A DNA stretch of 23,999 bases, taken from contig JAEDNJ010000003.1 in the NCBI GenBank assembly GCA_016302525.1, forward strand, positions 1 to 23,999, given 5' to 3'. Source of the stretch: Phascolarctobacterium sp. GTDB taxonomy: Bacteria; Bacillota; Negativicutes; Acidaminococcales; Acidaminococcaceae. This document shows, piece by piece, positions 17,869 to 23,713 of this stretch; position 1 is the first letter of the stretch; every line of letters begins with the position of its first letter. A program made the position numbers and the translations under genes. The notes below the pieces were generated by a model. It made no database searches. It was not told where the DNA came from and worked only from the letters and a program-made list of their open reading frames with translations.

Positions 17869-17935
17869 CATACGGGAGAAGGTTCATCCTACCGAAGAAT
17901 TAATGATTTCAGGTGCTATTAAGCAGGACCGTATG
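17869..17935 (+). promoter_or_regulatory. Glycine riboswitch, first aptamer
   Basis: Closing stem CATACGG (17869-17875) pairs with CCGTATG (17929-17935). Inside are the glycine-aptamer marks GGGAGA, ACCGAAGAA and TTTCAGG followed by GCAGGACC. It is the more degenerate of the two aptamers but lies where the first of a tandem pair should be, joined by an 8-base linker. Confidence 0.8.
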
Positions 17936-17943
17936 TGGACACA

Positions 17944-18018
17944 ACTCTGGAGAGCTCCAGTTGGACGCCGAAGGTGCAAAACCTCAAGGTTAAAATCTCT
18001 CAGGCAAAAGGACAGAGT
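17944..18018 (+). promoter_or_regulatory. Glycine riboswitch, second aptamer
   Basis: Stem ACTCT/AGAGT (17944-17948 with 18014-18018). The core is near consensus: CTCTGGAGAG, ACGCCGAAGGTGCAAA and CTCAGGCAAAAGGACAG. The AACC-TCAA-GGTT hairpin at 17980-17991 is the variable arm. With the first aptamer it forms a classical tandem glycine riboswitch. Confidence 0.93.
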
Positions 18019-18035
18019 AATTATCTGCTAAAGAA

Positions 18036-18050
18036 AAGAGGTTTTAACAA
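18036..18050 (+). promoter_or_regulatory. RBS and likely expression platform of the riboswitch
   Basis: AAGAGG stands nine bases before the ATG. The segment GAGGTTTT (18038-18045) is a perfect complement of AAAACCTC (17978-17985) in the second aptamer. No terminator hairpin lies between aptamer and gene, so control is probably by exposing or hiding this site. Confidence 0.55.
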
Positions 18051-18701
18051 ATGGATATGCAATTTTTATGCGAGGTTTTGGGTACCGTGGCGTTTTCTAT
18101 TTCTGGGGCTGTTATCGGAGTAAAGCGGGAAATGGATATTTTTGGTGTTGTTGTTTTAGGCATTGTTACTGCCCTTGGCGGCGGCTTGCTGCGTGATATT
18201 ATTCTCAACACCTTCACTCCTAGTATGTTCGTGAATACGACCTTCCTTTATATAGCAATCCTTACTTCCCTTTATGTTTTCTTTTTGATGAAGGACAATA
18301 AGCGCCTGCTGCCCTTGCTCTCCGAGGAACAGTTTGAGGCTCTACTGAATATCATTGACGCTATTGGCTTGGCCATGTTTACCATTGTAGGAGTTAATAC
18401 CTCCTTCCTTTATCAGCATGGTCATCTTGCCTGCTTCTCCATCTTCTTGGGCGTGCTAACAGGAGTTGGCGGCGGCGTTATCCGTGACCTTTTCGCGGGA
18501 GTTATGCCCCAAATTCTCAGAAAGCACGTCTACGCTAGTGCTTCCCTCATTGGTGCCATAGTCTACTATCACTGCCGAGTGCTCCTGGCCTCTGATTATC
18601 CCCTGCTTCTTTGCGCTGCTATTATCATTGCGATTCGCGTTGCAGCCTACCATTATCGTTGGAAGCTGCCAAAAATCCGTTCCGCAGGCAGCTGCAATTA
18701 A
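18051..18701 (+). CDS. Glycine transporter family membrane protein (UPF0126/TRIC-like)
   Basis: A 216-residue inner-membrane protein with about seven hydrophobic segments. It is built from two similar halves, each with the family signature: GIVTALGGGLLRDIIL (37-52) and GVLTGVGGGVIRDLF (134-148). This is the two-repeat architecture of the UPF0126 family, related in fold to trimeric intracellular cation channels and listed in Pfam as a glycine transporter. Length is typical and nothing is missing. The start at 18051 is nine bases after AAGAGG; a second ATG two codons on is too far away. A tandem glycine riboswitch directly upstream supports glycine as the substrate. Whether it imports or exports glycine cannot be read from sequence. 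It is a single-gene unit, closed by a terminator at 18763. Confidence 0.92.
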   Translation: MDMQFLCEVLGTVAFSISGAVIGVKREMDIFGVVVLGIVTALGGGLLRDIILNTFTPSMFVNTTFLYIAILTSLYVFFLMKDNKRLLPLLSEEQFEALLNIIDAIGLAMFTIVGVNTSFLYQHGHLACFSIFLGVLTGVGGGVIRDLFAGVMPQILRKHVYASASLIGAIVYYHCRVLLASDYPLLLCAAIIIAIRVAAYHYRWKLPKIRSAGSCN

Positions 18702-18762
18702 GCCTGTGTTATCAGCTTCCTTATAATAGAATAGATACCTTAAAATATGCTAAATATTCTTG

Positions 18763-18796
18763 TCCCAGATGCTCCTTGTCTGGGATTTTTTATTTT
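18763..18796 (+). terminator. Rho-independent terminator of the glycine transporter gene
   Basis: A 7-bp perfect stem, TCCCAGA/TCTGGGA, with a 9-base loop is followed by TTTTTTATTTT. It lies 61 bases past the stop. Confidence 0.9.
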
Positions 18797-18900
18797 CTTG
18801 CTTCATAAATTCATATATACATGAAGCTGATTGCCCTTCTGCAGTATTTTCTGTTCTGCAATTAATCTCTATTATTACATATACTTTGACTTAGAAATAA

Positions 18901-18953
18901 TAAAACTCCTAAAGCAGTACCTTGTACATAAAGAGGCTACCTTAGGAGTTTTA
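18901..18953 (-). terminator. Probable terminator of the bioY-bioB operon
   Basis: A 12-bp perfect inverted repeat, TAAAACTCCTAA and TTAGGAGTTTTA, encloses 29 bases just past the bioB stop. The T-rich tract after it on the minus strand is weak (TTATTTC), and the loop is long. It could work in both directions between the convergent units. Confidence 0.55.
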
Positions 18954-18990
18954 CTTTTGTAAGATTTATCTACTCAAAGCTCATTAGTGT

Positions 18991-19998
18991 TTATTCTTCA
19001 GGCTCCTGCCAGGCAAAGGGAGGCGTAATATCTCTGCCCATATCCTTCAGCATTTTTCTGTCGCTGCGAATAGTTGCGCAGGCTACAGTGGTCAGCATAT
19101 CACCCGTAATAGTTGCAGATGCACCAGCCTTGAAGGCCGTCTCACCATCATTAGTCAAGAGGGCACGGCCAGCACCCAGGCGAATGTTAGCTAAAGGGTT
19201 AATGTAACGGAAGAAGGCTACAGTACGCAGAATTTCAGGCTCTGTCAGACGCGGTAAATTCTCAAAGGGAGTACCCGGGATAGGCATAAGGCTATTTAAG
19301 GGAATAGACTCGACACCAATTTCAGCCAGACTAATAGCCATGTCTAAGCGATCCTCCCAGGTCTCGCCCATGCCGATAATACCGCCAGAGCAGGGACACA
19401 AGCCCTCTTCTTTAACCATCTTCAAGGTTTCAATCTTCATATCATAGGTATGAGTGGTACAGATATTGGGGAAGTTACGCTTAGAGGTTTCAATATTATG
19501 ATGATAGCTGGTAACACCAGCAGCCTTCAAACGACGGATTTGCTCACGGGTGACAAAGCCCATGGAAGCGCACAGTTCAATTTTTAAATCTCTGTGCATA
19601 GTTTCATAAGCGTGAATAGCCTTTTCAAAATCGGCTCCGCTTAAGGCTCTGCCGGCAGTTACAATAGAAAATCGATGTACGCCCTCGCTCTCGTTAAGCT
19701 TTGCCAAGGCAACAATTTCTTCCTCAGGCAAAAAGTCATAGGCCTCGCAGCTAGTATGATTATGAGCAGATTGAGCACAGAAGCGACAGTTTTCAGAGCA
19801 ACGACCGCTGCGACCATTGATAATAGAGCACAGGTCAACCTTGTTGCCTACGCCATATTCGCGAATCATGTCAGCACCCTTGCACAGCTCATCCAAATCG
19901 CAGGTTAAAAAATAGTTTAAGTCATCCTCTCTAGTGATACGGCGACCAGCAATAATTTCCTTAGCTAGAGTAATAGGATCAACAGTAATAGGCTTCAT
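18991..19998 (-). CDS. bioB: Biotin synthase BioB
   Basis: A 335-residue radical SAM enzyme that inserts sulfur into dethiobiotin, the last step of biotin synthesis. The SAM-cluster motif is C67-x3-C71-x2-C74 (CSENCRFC), preceded by VDLCSIINGRSG. Auxiliary-cluster positions are C143 (ELCASMG), C203 (CPCSGGIIGMGE) and Arg277 (RLGAGR). The residue matching E. coli Cys97 is Ser111 (RFSIVTAGR), while extra cysteines stand at 180 and 201, giving a CPC pair. This departs from the classical [2Fe-2S] ligand set and resembles BioB proteins of anaerobes reported to use a different auxiliary cluster. AGGAGG lies six to seven bases upstream of the ATG, and 19 bases separate it from bioY, so the two are co-transcribed from the BirA-type promoter at 20621-20649. 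No bioA, bioD or bioF lies in the window. Confidence 0.96.
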   Translation of the reverse strand: MKPITVDPITLAKEIIAGRRITREDDLNYFLTCDLDELCKGADMIREYGVGNKVDLCSIINGRSGRCSENCRFCAQSAHNHTSCEAYDFLPEEEIVALAKLNESEGVHRFSIVTAGRALSGADFEKAIHAYETMHRDLKIELCASMGFVTREQIRRLKAAGVTSYHHNIETSKRNFPNICTTHTYDMKIETLKMVKEEGLCPCSGGIIGMGETWEDRLDMAISLAEIGVESIPLNSLMPIPGTPFENLPRLTEPEILRTVAFFRYINPLANIRLGAGRALLTNDGETAFKAGASATITGDMLTTVACATIRSDRKMLKDMGRDITPPFAWQEPEE

Positions 19999-20017
19999 TT
20001 ATTTCTCCTCCTAAAAA

Positions 20018-20548
20018 TTAGCTTCTAAAAATTCTATTAATCGGTCCTGCAATATAAGCAGCAGCACAGCATTTTACGATATCCAGGGGTATAAAGGGCA
20101 GGGCGCCAGTCATCACAGCCTTGCTCCAACCCATATTGGTTACGAGCTGCAGTTGAACTACACCAAAGGCATAAATACAAGGAACGCCAAACAAACAGCC
20201 CCACAGAGCATAGCGCAGGAAATTATATTCCTTTTGTCTTGTATAGGCAAGAACTACTGCCACGACAGCAAAGCCGAAAAGATAACCACCCGTAGGTCCA
20301 AAAAGCTTGCCAGGTCCGCCAGAACCACCTGTAAAAACAGGTACACCAGCTAGCCCAATGAGTAAATAGGCCGCCATAGTCATTGCCGCCTGCTTAGCAT
20401 TCAGCACATAGCCCGTTAAATTTACGATTAGTGTTTGCAGGGCGATAGGCGAAAGCGAAAAGGGCAAGGGAATAATGATGTAGGCCGAGATACAGTTCAA
20501 CGCCACCATTAAAGCCATCTTCGTCATTTCACGAGTTTTATTATCCAT
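20018..20548 (-). CDS. bioY: Biotin transporter BioY (ECF S-component)
   Basis: A 176-residue inner-membrane protein with about six hydrophobic helices, the usual BioY size. Family marks are PLPFSLSPIALQTL (27-40), the long glycine-rich GVPVFTGGSGGPGKLFGPTG segment (68-87) and GALPFIPLDIVKCCAAAYIAG near the C-terminus (148-168). It binds biotin and works with a shared ECF module (EcfA, EcfA' and EcfT), none of which is in this window, or possibly alone. AGAAGGA sits about seven bases before the ATG. It is the first gene of the bioY-bioB operon, behind a strong promoter with a predicted BirA operator, so it should be made when biotin is scarce. Confidence 0.95.
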   Translation of the reverse strand: MDNKTREMTKMALMVALNCISAYIIIPLPFSLSPIALQTLIVNLTGYVLNAKQAAMTMAAYLLIGLAGVPVFTGGSGGPGKLFGPTGGYLFGFAVVAVVLAYTRQKEYNFLRYALWGCLFGVPCIYAFGVVQLQLVTNMGWSKAVMTGALPFIPLDIVKCCAAAYIAGPINRIFRS

Positions 20549-20598
20549 TCTGTTATCCTTCTTTCCTTTTTAGGTTAACTCTAAGGTTATAAAAATAA

Positions 20599-20611
20599 GG
20601 GAAAGCTTCCC
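20599..20611 (-). other. Stem-loop at the 5' end of the bioY message
   Basis: GGGAA-GCT-TTCCC begins within a few bases of the predicted transcription start and is followed by TTATTTTTAT on the minus strand. It may stabilise the 5' end; the 5-bp stem makes real attenuation doubtful. Farther down the leader, AGGTTA occurs twice on the plus strand, 12 bases apart (20572 and 20584). Confidence 0.35.
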
Positions 20612-20620
20612 ATATCGCTA

Positions 20621-20649
20621 ATTATAAAGGATGTTAGGCTTATTGTCAA
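20621..20649 (-). promoter_or_regulatory. Promoter of bioY-bioB
   Basis: Perfect consensus on the minus strand: TTGACA, 17 bases, TATAAT. Predicted transcription start near 20614, giving a leader of about 65 bases. Confidence 0.9.
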
Positions 20650-20673
20650 CTAAAAACTTAAGGAGGTTAACCT
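20642..20673 (-). promoter_or_regulatory. Predicted BirA operator upstream of bioY
   Basis: Minus strand: AGGTTAAC, 15 bases, GTTGACAAT. The half-sites GTTAAC (20666-20671) and GTTGAC (20645-20650) are spaced as in the Firmicute BirA box (GTTAAC-N15-GTTAAC, as in B. subtilis bioW). The second half-site overlaps the -35 box, so holo-BirA binding should block RNA polymerase. Confidence 0.75.
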
Positions 20674-20690
20674 GTTTTGTTAACCTCCTT
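20651..20690. terminator. Terminator after the acyl-CoA ligase gene, bidirectional
   Basis: A 12-bp perfect stem, AAGGAGGTTAAC and GTTAACCTCCTT, with a 7-base loop. On the minus strand it is followed by AAGTTTTTAG and ends the thiolase/ligase unit 69 bases after the ligase stop; on the plus strand it is followed by CGTTTTTTT. Its stem contains the upstream half-site of the bioY BirA operator. Confidence 0.8.
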
Positions 20691-20758
20691 CGTTTTTTTG
20701 TATAACTAAGCCTAAGCAGCACAATAATTTAAGGCATTTTTGCAGCTACTCGTCTTTG

Positions 20759-22063
20759 CTAAGCCCCGTACATTTGCAAGAGCCGCCGTTTATCTATTTT
20801 GCCGCTCTCATTCTTGGGTAAGCTGTCCAGGAAAACAAACTTCTTGGGCAGCTCATATTCCTCTAAAATACTAGATTTCAATAGCTGTACCAGCTCGCCC
20901 TTGCTCATGTGCTTAGCATACAGTGCCTCTGTCGGCTCTAGCACGGCCTCAGCCTTCTCTGCATTGAGAGCCACTCCCTCCTCTTCTACAGCCTCGGTAC
21001 CTAAAAATGCTACCAGCACATCTGCATCCTCATTATGTATACTCAGAACACACGCCTCTGCTACATGGGGCAATTCTCGCAGCACCATTTCCAACTTCTG
21101 GCTAGAAATTTTTCTGCCGTTGACCCCGATAATGTCATCCGTTCGTCCTAAAAAATGCAGATGTCCCTGCTCATCAATATAGCCTCTATCTCGTAAGGAA
21201 AAGGGCATAGTCAGACCCTCAACATGAAAATTGTTGTCAATGAAAATCTCCTCATTGTCTACAGTCACCTTTACGCCCTCAAACGGCAGGCCAATGTCTG
21301 TCCTGTCCTCACTCATAGAGCTATCCTTGATGTAGGTAATGTAGTTCATCTCACTTGCACCATAATAAAGCGTAATTTCTACCTGAGGAAAAATTTTCTT
21401 GAGCTTTTGCGCTTCCTCGATACCCATGCTTTGCGAGCCAGCAATAATGCAGCGAATCTTCTCGTTAGGCTCGCTCACAAACCTTGGCAATAAGAGCAGC
21501 TTCGAGGGAATGAGGTAAATAGTATTCACCTGATATTGCTCCATCAGCCTCAGCCATTGCTTAGGTCGAAATCTTTCTGTAACAATCAGAGTAGCCCCTT
21601 CAAAAAGCACGCTCATGTAAATATTCATATTGCCTGTGAAGGCCAGGCTGCCCTGACAAAAGATTACCGTGTTTTTATCAATACCAAAAACACGATTTTG
21701 CTCAGGGAAAAAATCTGCCCAGCTTCTATAGCTACGCCATAACAGCTTGCTTTTGCCTGTGCTGCCGCTCGTCATAACGCCCATGCAGGCCGCCTGGGGT
21801 ATTTCTTCTATAGCAAAGCTTTGCTCCTTGCTGGCTTCCGTAGCTATAACGGGCACTGTAGCAGTACCACTATAGGCCAAAAAGCTCACCAGCTGATCCA
21901 CAATGCGTTCCTCGTGAATAAAATACACCTTTTCCTTAAAGCTTACTTTGTTACGCAGCTCTGTAGCTAAAGACACCAGCTCGCCATAGGTATATTCCTT
22001 GCCATCATCTACGATGGCCAGCTTATTTTGCTCCTGCTGCTTTAGCATTTCTAAATAAGTCAT
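20759..22063 (-). CDS. AMP-forming acyl-CoA ligase family protein (YhfT-like)
   Basis: A 434-residue member of the acyl/aryl-CoA synthetase superfamily, which activates a carboxylic acid with ATP and CoA. Motifs: phosphate-binding TSGSTGKSK (98-106), YYGASE (233-238), the hinge region RDRGYID (291-297) with GRTDD (306-310), GVNGRKIS (313-320), and the catalytic lysine 422 in PKNESGKID. It is shorter than most ligases (500-550), mainly in the N-terminal part. I prefer the ATG at 22063, eight bases after AGGA; a five-codon extension to 22078 lacks an RBS. It follows the thiolase on the same strand with no terminator between. Such a thiolase/ligase pair beside a bioY gene recalls the B. subtilis yhfUTS operon of the BirA regulon. 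Substrate unknown; a pimelate-like or other short fatty acid is a guess. Confidence 0.85.
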   Translation of the reverse strand: MTYLEMLKQQEQNKLAIVDDGKEYTYGELVSLATELRNKVSFKEKVYFIHEERIVDQLVSFLAYSGTATVPVIATEASKEQSFAIEEIPQAACMGVMTSGSTGKSKLLWRSYRSWADFFPEQNRVFGIDKNTVIFCQGSLAFTGNMNIYMSVLFEGATLIVTERFRPKQWLRLMEQYQVNTIYLIPSKLLLLPRFVSEPNEKIRCIIAGSQSMGIEEAQKLKKIFPQVEITLYYGASEMNYITYIKDSSMSEDRTDIGLPFEGVKVTVDNEEIFIDNNFHVEGLTMPFSLRDRGYIDEQGHLHFLGRTDDIIGVNGRKISSQKLEMVLRELPHVAEACVLSIHNEDADVLVAFLGTEAVEEEGVALNAEKAEAVLEPTEALYAKHMSKGELVQLLKSSILEEYELPKKFVFLDSLPKNESGKIDKRRLLQMYGA

Positions 22064-22092
22064 TGCTATCATCCTCATCTAGCATTTTTCAT

Positions 22093-22215
22093 CTAGCCTA
22101 AATACTCTACTAAGAGAGCCGTGCCCACACCGCCAGCTGCTGCTACGCTAGCACAGCCTAGCCTGCCCTTTCGCTGTCTTAGGTTTCCTCTTAGTGAGAG
22201 CTATAATTTCTAATG
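22093..22215 (-). pseudogene. Remnant of a second thiolase 3' end
   Basis: This segment repeats the end of the intact thiolase gene 138 bases away. The last 31 codons, from LRQRKG to EYLG and the TAG stop, encode exactly the same residues in both copies, although six bases differ. Farther upstream identity falls off, a 2-base deletion shifts the frame and an in-frame TAG appears; there is no start codon. All six differences within the shared 31 codons are silent, which suggests an old, once-functional paralogue that lost its 5' part, not a fresh duplication. Its stop lies about 30 bases before the ligase start. Confidence 0.8.
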
Positions 22216-22230
22216 CTAGTTTTTCTCCTT

Positions 22231-22327
22231 CTAGCCAAGATATTCTACTAAGAGAGCCGTGCCCACACCGCCAGCTGCTGCTACACTGGCACAGCCTAGC
22301 CTGCCCTTTCGCTGTCTCAGGCTTTCT
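22231..22327 (-). repeat. Intact-gene copy of the duplicated thiolase 3' end
   Basis: This is the partner of the remnant at 22093-22189, in direct orientation at an offset of 138 bases (a multiple of three). Over the first 97 bases the two differ at about nine positions. Confidence 0.85.
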
Positions 22328-23367
22328 AACAGGTGCAGGGTGATAATGGCCCCGCTAGCACCATAGGGATGTCCATAGGCTAAGGCCCCACCGAACACAT
22401 TGTATTTAGCTACACTCTTCGTAAAGGTGCGCTCAAAAATTACATCTATCACGGCAAAGGCTTCATTGAGCTCAAAGCCGTCAATGTAGTCCTCCTTGAG
22501 CCCATGTCTAGCTAACAGCTTTTCTAAGGCCGTAATAGCCGTCCTTGGGCTTACTAAGGGATTGCCGCCACAGGCAGCGCTCGCAAGCACCTTCGCTTGA
22601 GGTTTTAAACCATGCTGCTGTAAATATCTTTCAGAGCAAAGCACAACAAAAGCCGCGCCATCATTTATAAGACAGGCATTAGCAGCAGTCAAAAGCTTGC
22701 CCTCAGGCAGCAGCTTAGGCATCCTGTCTATGAGCCTTTGACTCATACGCGGGCGAATCCCCTCATCCTCGCTGGCACCAAATACAGGAGCGATAATATC
22801 CTGCAAAAGTCCCTTGGTGCGTGCCTCTGTGGCCAGCCTATGGCTGCGCAGTACCCAAGCATCCAGCTCCGCCTTAGTCACCTGCTCTTCGAAAATAGCC
22901 TGCTCAGCTCCCTCCAGCATGACCGTTTCTCTATGCACACCAGGCATAAATTTTGCCACGCTGTACCAGCTATCTCCTGTATAGTCGGGATGATTGGGGT
23001 TTAGAGCTCTACGCGGCTGGCAGGAGCTGCTTTCAAAGCCTCCTGCGACAATTACCTCAGCCTCTCCACATTCTATTTTAGCAGCAGCTACAGCAATACT
23101 TTCCAAGCCACTGCCACACTGCACATCAATAGTAAAGGCGGGTACACTCTGCTCTACTCCTGCCTCTAAGGCCATGAGGCGGGTAATATTACCACCAGCA
23201 CCCACTCCGTTGCCAGCAATAATATAGTCCGGCTTGTCAATTTTATATTTATCTAAAACCTGGCACAGCACTGCCGCACCTAGCTTTTCCGCGGGAATAT
23301 GCCTATATATCCCCTTGCTTAAGCCTATGTAGCTGCGCAGTCCACCGAGCATATATACCTTATCCAT
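22231..23367 (-). CDS. Thiolase family protein (YhfS-like)
   Basis: A 378-residue thiolase-fold enzyme, which would join or split acyl-CoA units. The nucleophile is Cys84 (DVQCGSGLES); NEAF (301-304) and His333 (GHPYGASGA) are present. The usual C-terminal catalytic cysteine (C-x-GGG) is absent: the aligned stretch is SVAAAGGVG (361-369), with Ala363 where Cys is expected and a Cys at 359. The enzyme may therefore catalyse a different or partial reaction. I chose the start at 23367, six bases after AAGGAG; the longer frame to 23481 would begin upstream of the promoter. The gene heads a unit with the acyl-CoA ligase behind a promoter with a BirA-type operator. A role in making a biotin precursor or a biotin-linked fatty-acid step is inferred from this regulation only. 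Confidence 0.88.
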   Translation of the reverse strand: MDKVYMLGGLRSYIGLSKGIYRHIPAEKLGAAVLCQVLDKYKIDKPDYIIAGNGVGAGGNITRLMALEAGVEQSVPAFTIDVQCGSGLESIAVAAAKIECGEAEVIVAGGFESSSCQPRRALNPNHPDYTGDSWYSVAKFMPGVHRETVMLEGAEQAIFEEQVTKAELDAWVLRSHRLATEARTKGLLQDIIAPVFGASEDEGIRPRMSQRLIDRMPKLLPEGKLLTAANACLINDGAAFVVLCSERYLQQHGLKPQAKVLASAACGGNPLVSPRTAITALEKLLARHGLKEDYIDGFELNEAFAVIDVIFERTFTKSVAKYNVFGGALAYGHPYGASGAIITLHLLESLRQRKGRLGCASVAAAGGVGTALLVEYLG

Positions 23368-23395
23368 TTTGTGCTCCTTACCATATATTGACTTA

Positions 23396-23424
23396 ATTAT
23401 AACCCTCACAAAGCTTTTCGTCAA
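23396..23424 (-). promoter_or_regulatory. Promoter of the thiolase/ligase unit
   Basis: Minus strand: TTGACG, 17 bases, TATAAT, ending 28 bases upstream of the thiolase ATG. The short leader leaves room only for the RBS. Confidence 0.85.
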
Positions 23425-23449
23425 CCAATAGAAATTTAACGTTAACCTA
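23417..23449 (-). promoter_or_regulatory. Predicted BirA operator upstream of the thiolase gene
   Basis: Minus strand: AGGTTAAC, 15 bases, GTTGACGAA. Half-sites lie at 23441-23446 and 23420-23425. Arrangement, spacing and overlap with the -35 box are the same as at bioY, while the 15-base spacers are unrelated, which argues that the half-sites are conserved by selection. Confidence 0.75.
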
Positions 23450-23464
23450 AAATCCTTTCTGCAC

Positions 23465-23502
23465 AAAAAAGAGCTCTGCAAGGTTTTTCTTACACAGCTC
23501 TT
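23465..23502 (-). terminator. Terminator upstream of the thiolase unit
   Basis: Minus strand: AAGAGCTGTG and CAGAGCTCTT form a 10-bp stem with one mismatch around an 18-base A/T-rich loop, followed by TTTTGTG. It probably ends transcription from the permease gene, about 210 bases upstream, and insulates the BirA-controlled promoter. Confidence 0.75.
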
Positions 23503-23713
23503 AGAATATAAAAACTCTCATGCTTTACTACAGAATAGTACATTGCTTCTACACAAAAAGACTAACAAAAAACCGTGCCTTAATGCAGTATTATTTTACA
23601 GCTATAGTACAAGAAGATGAACAAAATACTCATACTCTACTAATGGATAATGTACTTCTACAGTACTAAAATATCAGCAAAACGACCACGCTTAACCATA
23701 AGATATTCTCTAG
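23503..23713. other. Intergenic region after the permease gene
   Basis: About 210 AT-rich bases lie between the permease stop and its likely terminator. I see no coding frame, RNA gene or repeat of note. Confidence 0.5.

Noticed and set aside
17726..18031. Plus-strand 101-codon open frame before the glycine transporter
   Set aside because: It spans the promoter and both aptamers of the glycine riboswitch, begins upstream of the predicted transcription start and encodes nothing recognisable.
20552..20579. Third BirA operator in the bioY leader
   Set aside because: A GTTAAC occurs at 20574-20579, but no partner lies 21 bases away on either side; GTTATC at 20552 is off by one.
20153..23227. 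Plus-strand open frames opposite bioY, the ligase and the thiolase
   Set aside because: They are shadows of well-supported genes with intact motifs; no ribosome binding site or family match.
23368..23481. N-terminal extension of the thiolase
   Set aside because: The extra 38 codons cover the promoter and operator, and a good AAGGAG lies just before the ATG at 23367 where thiolase homology begins.
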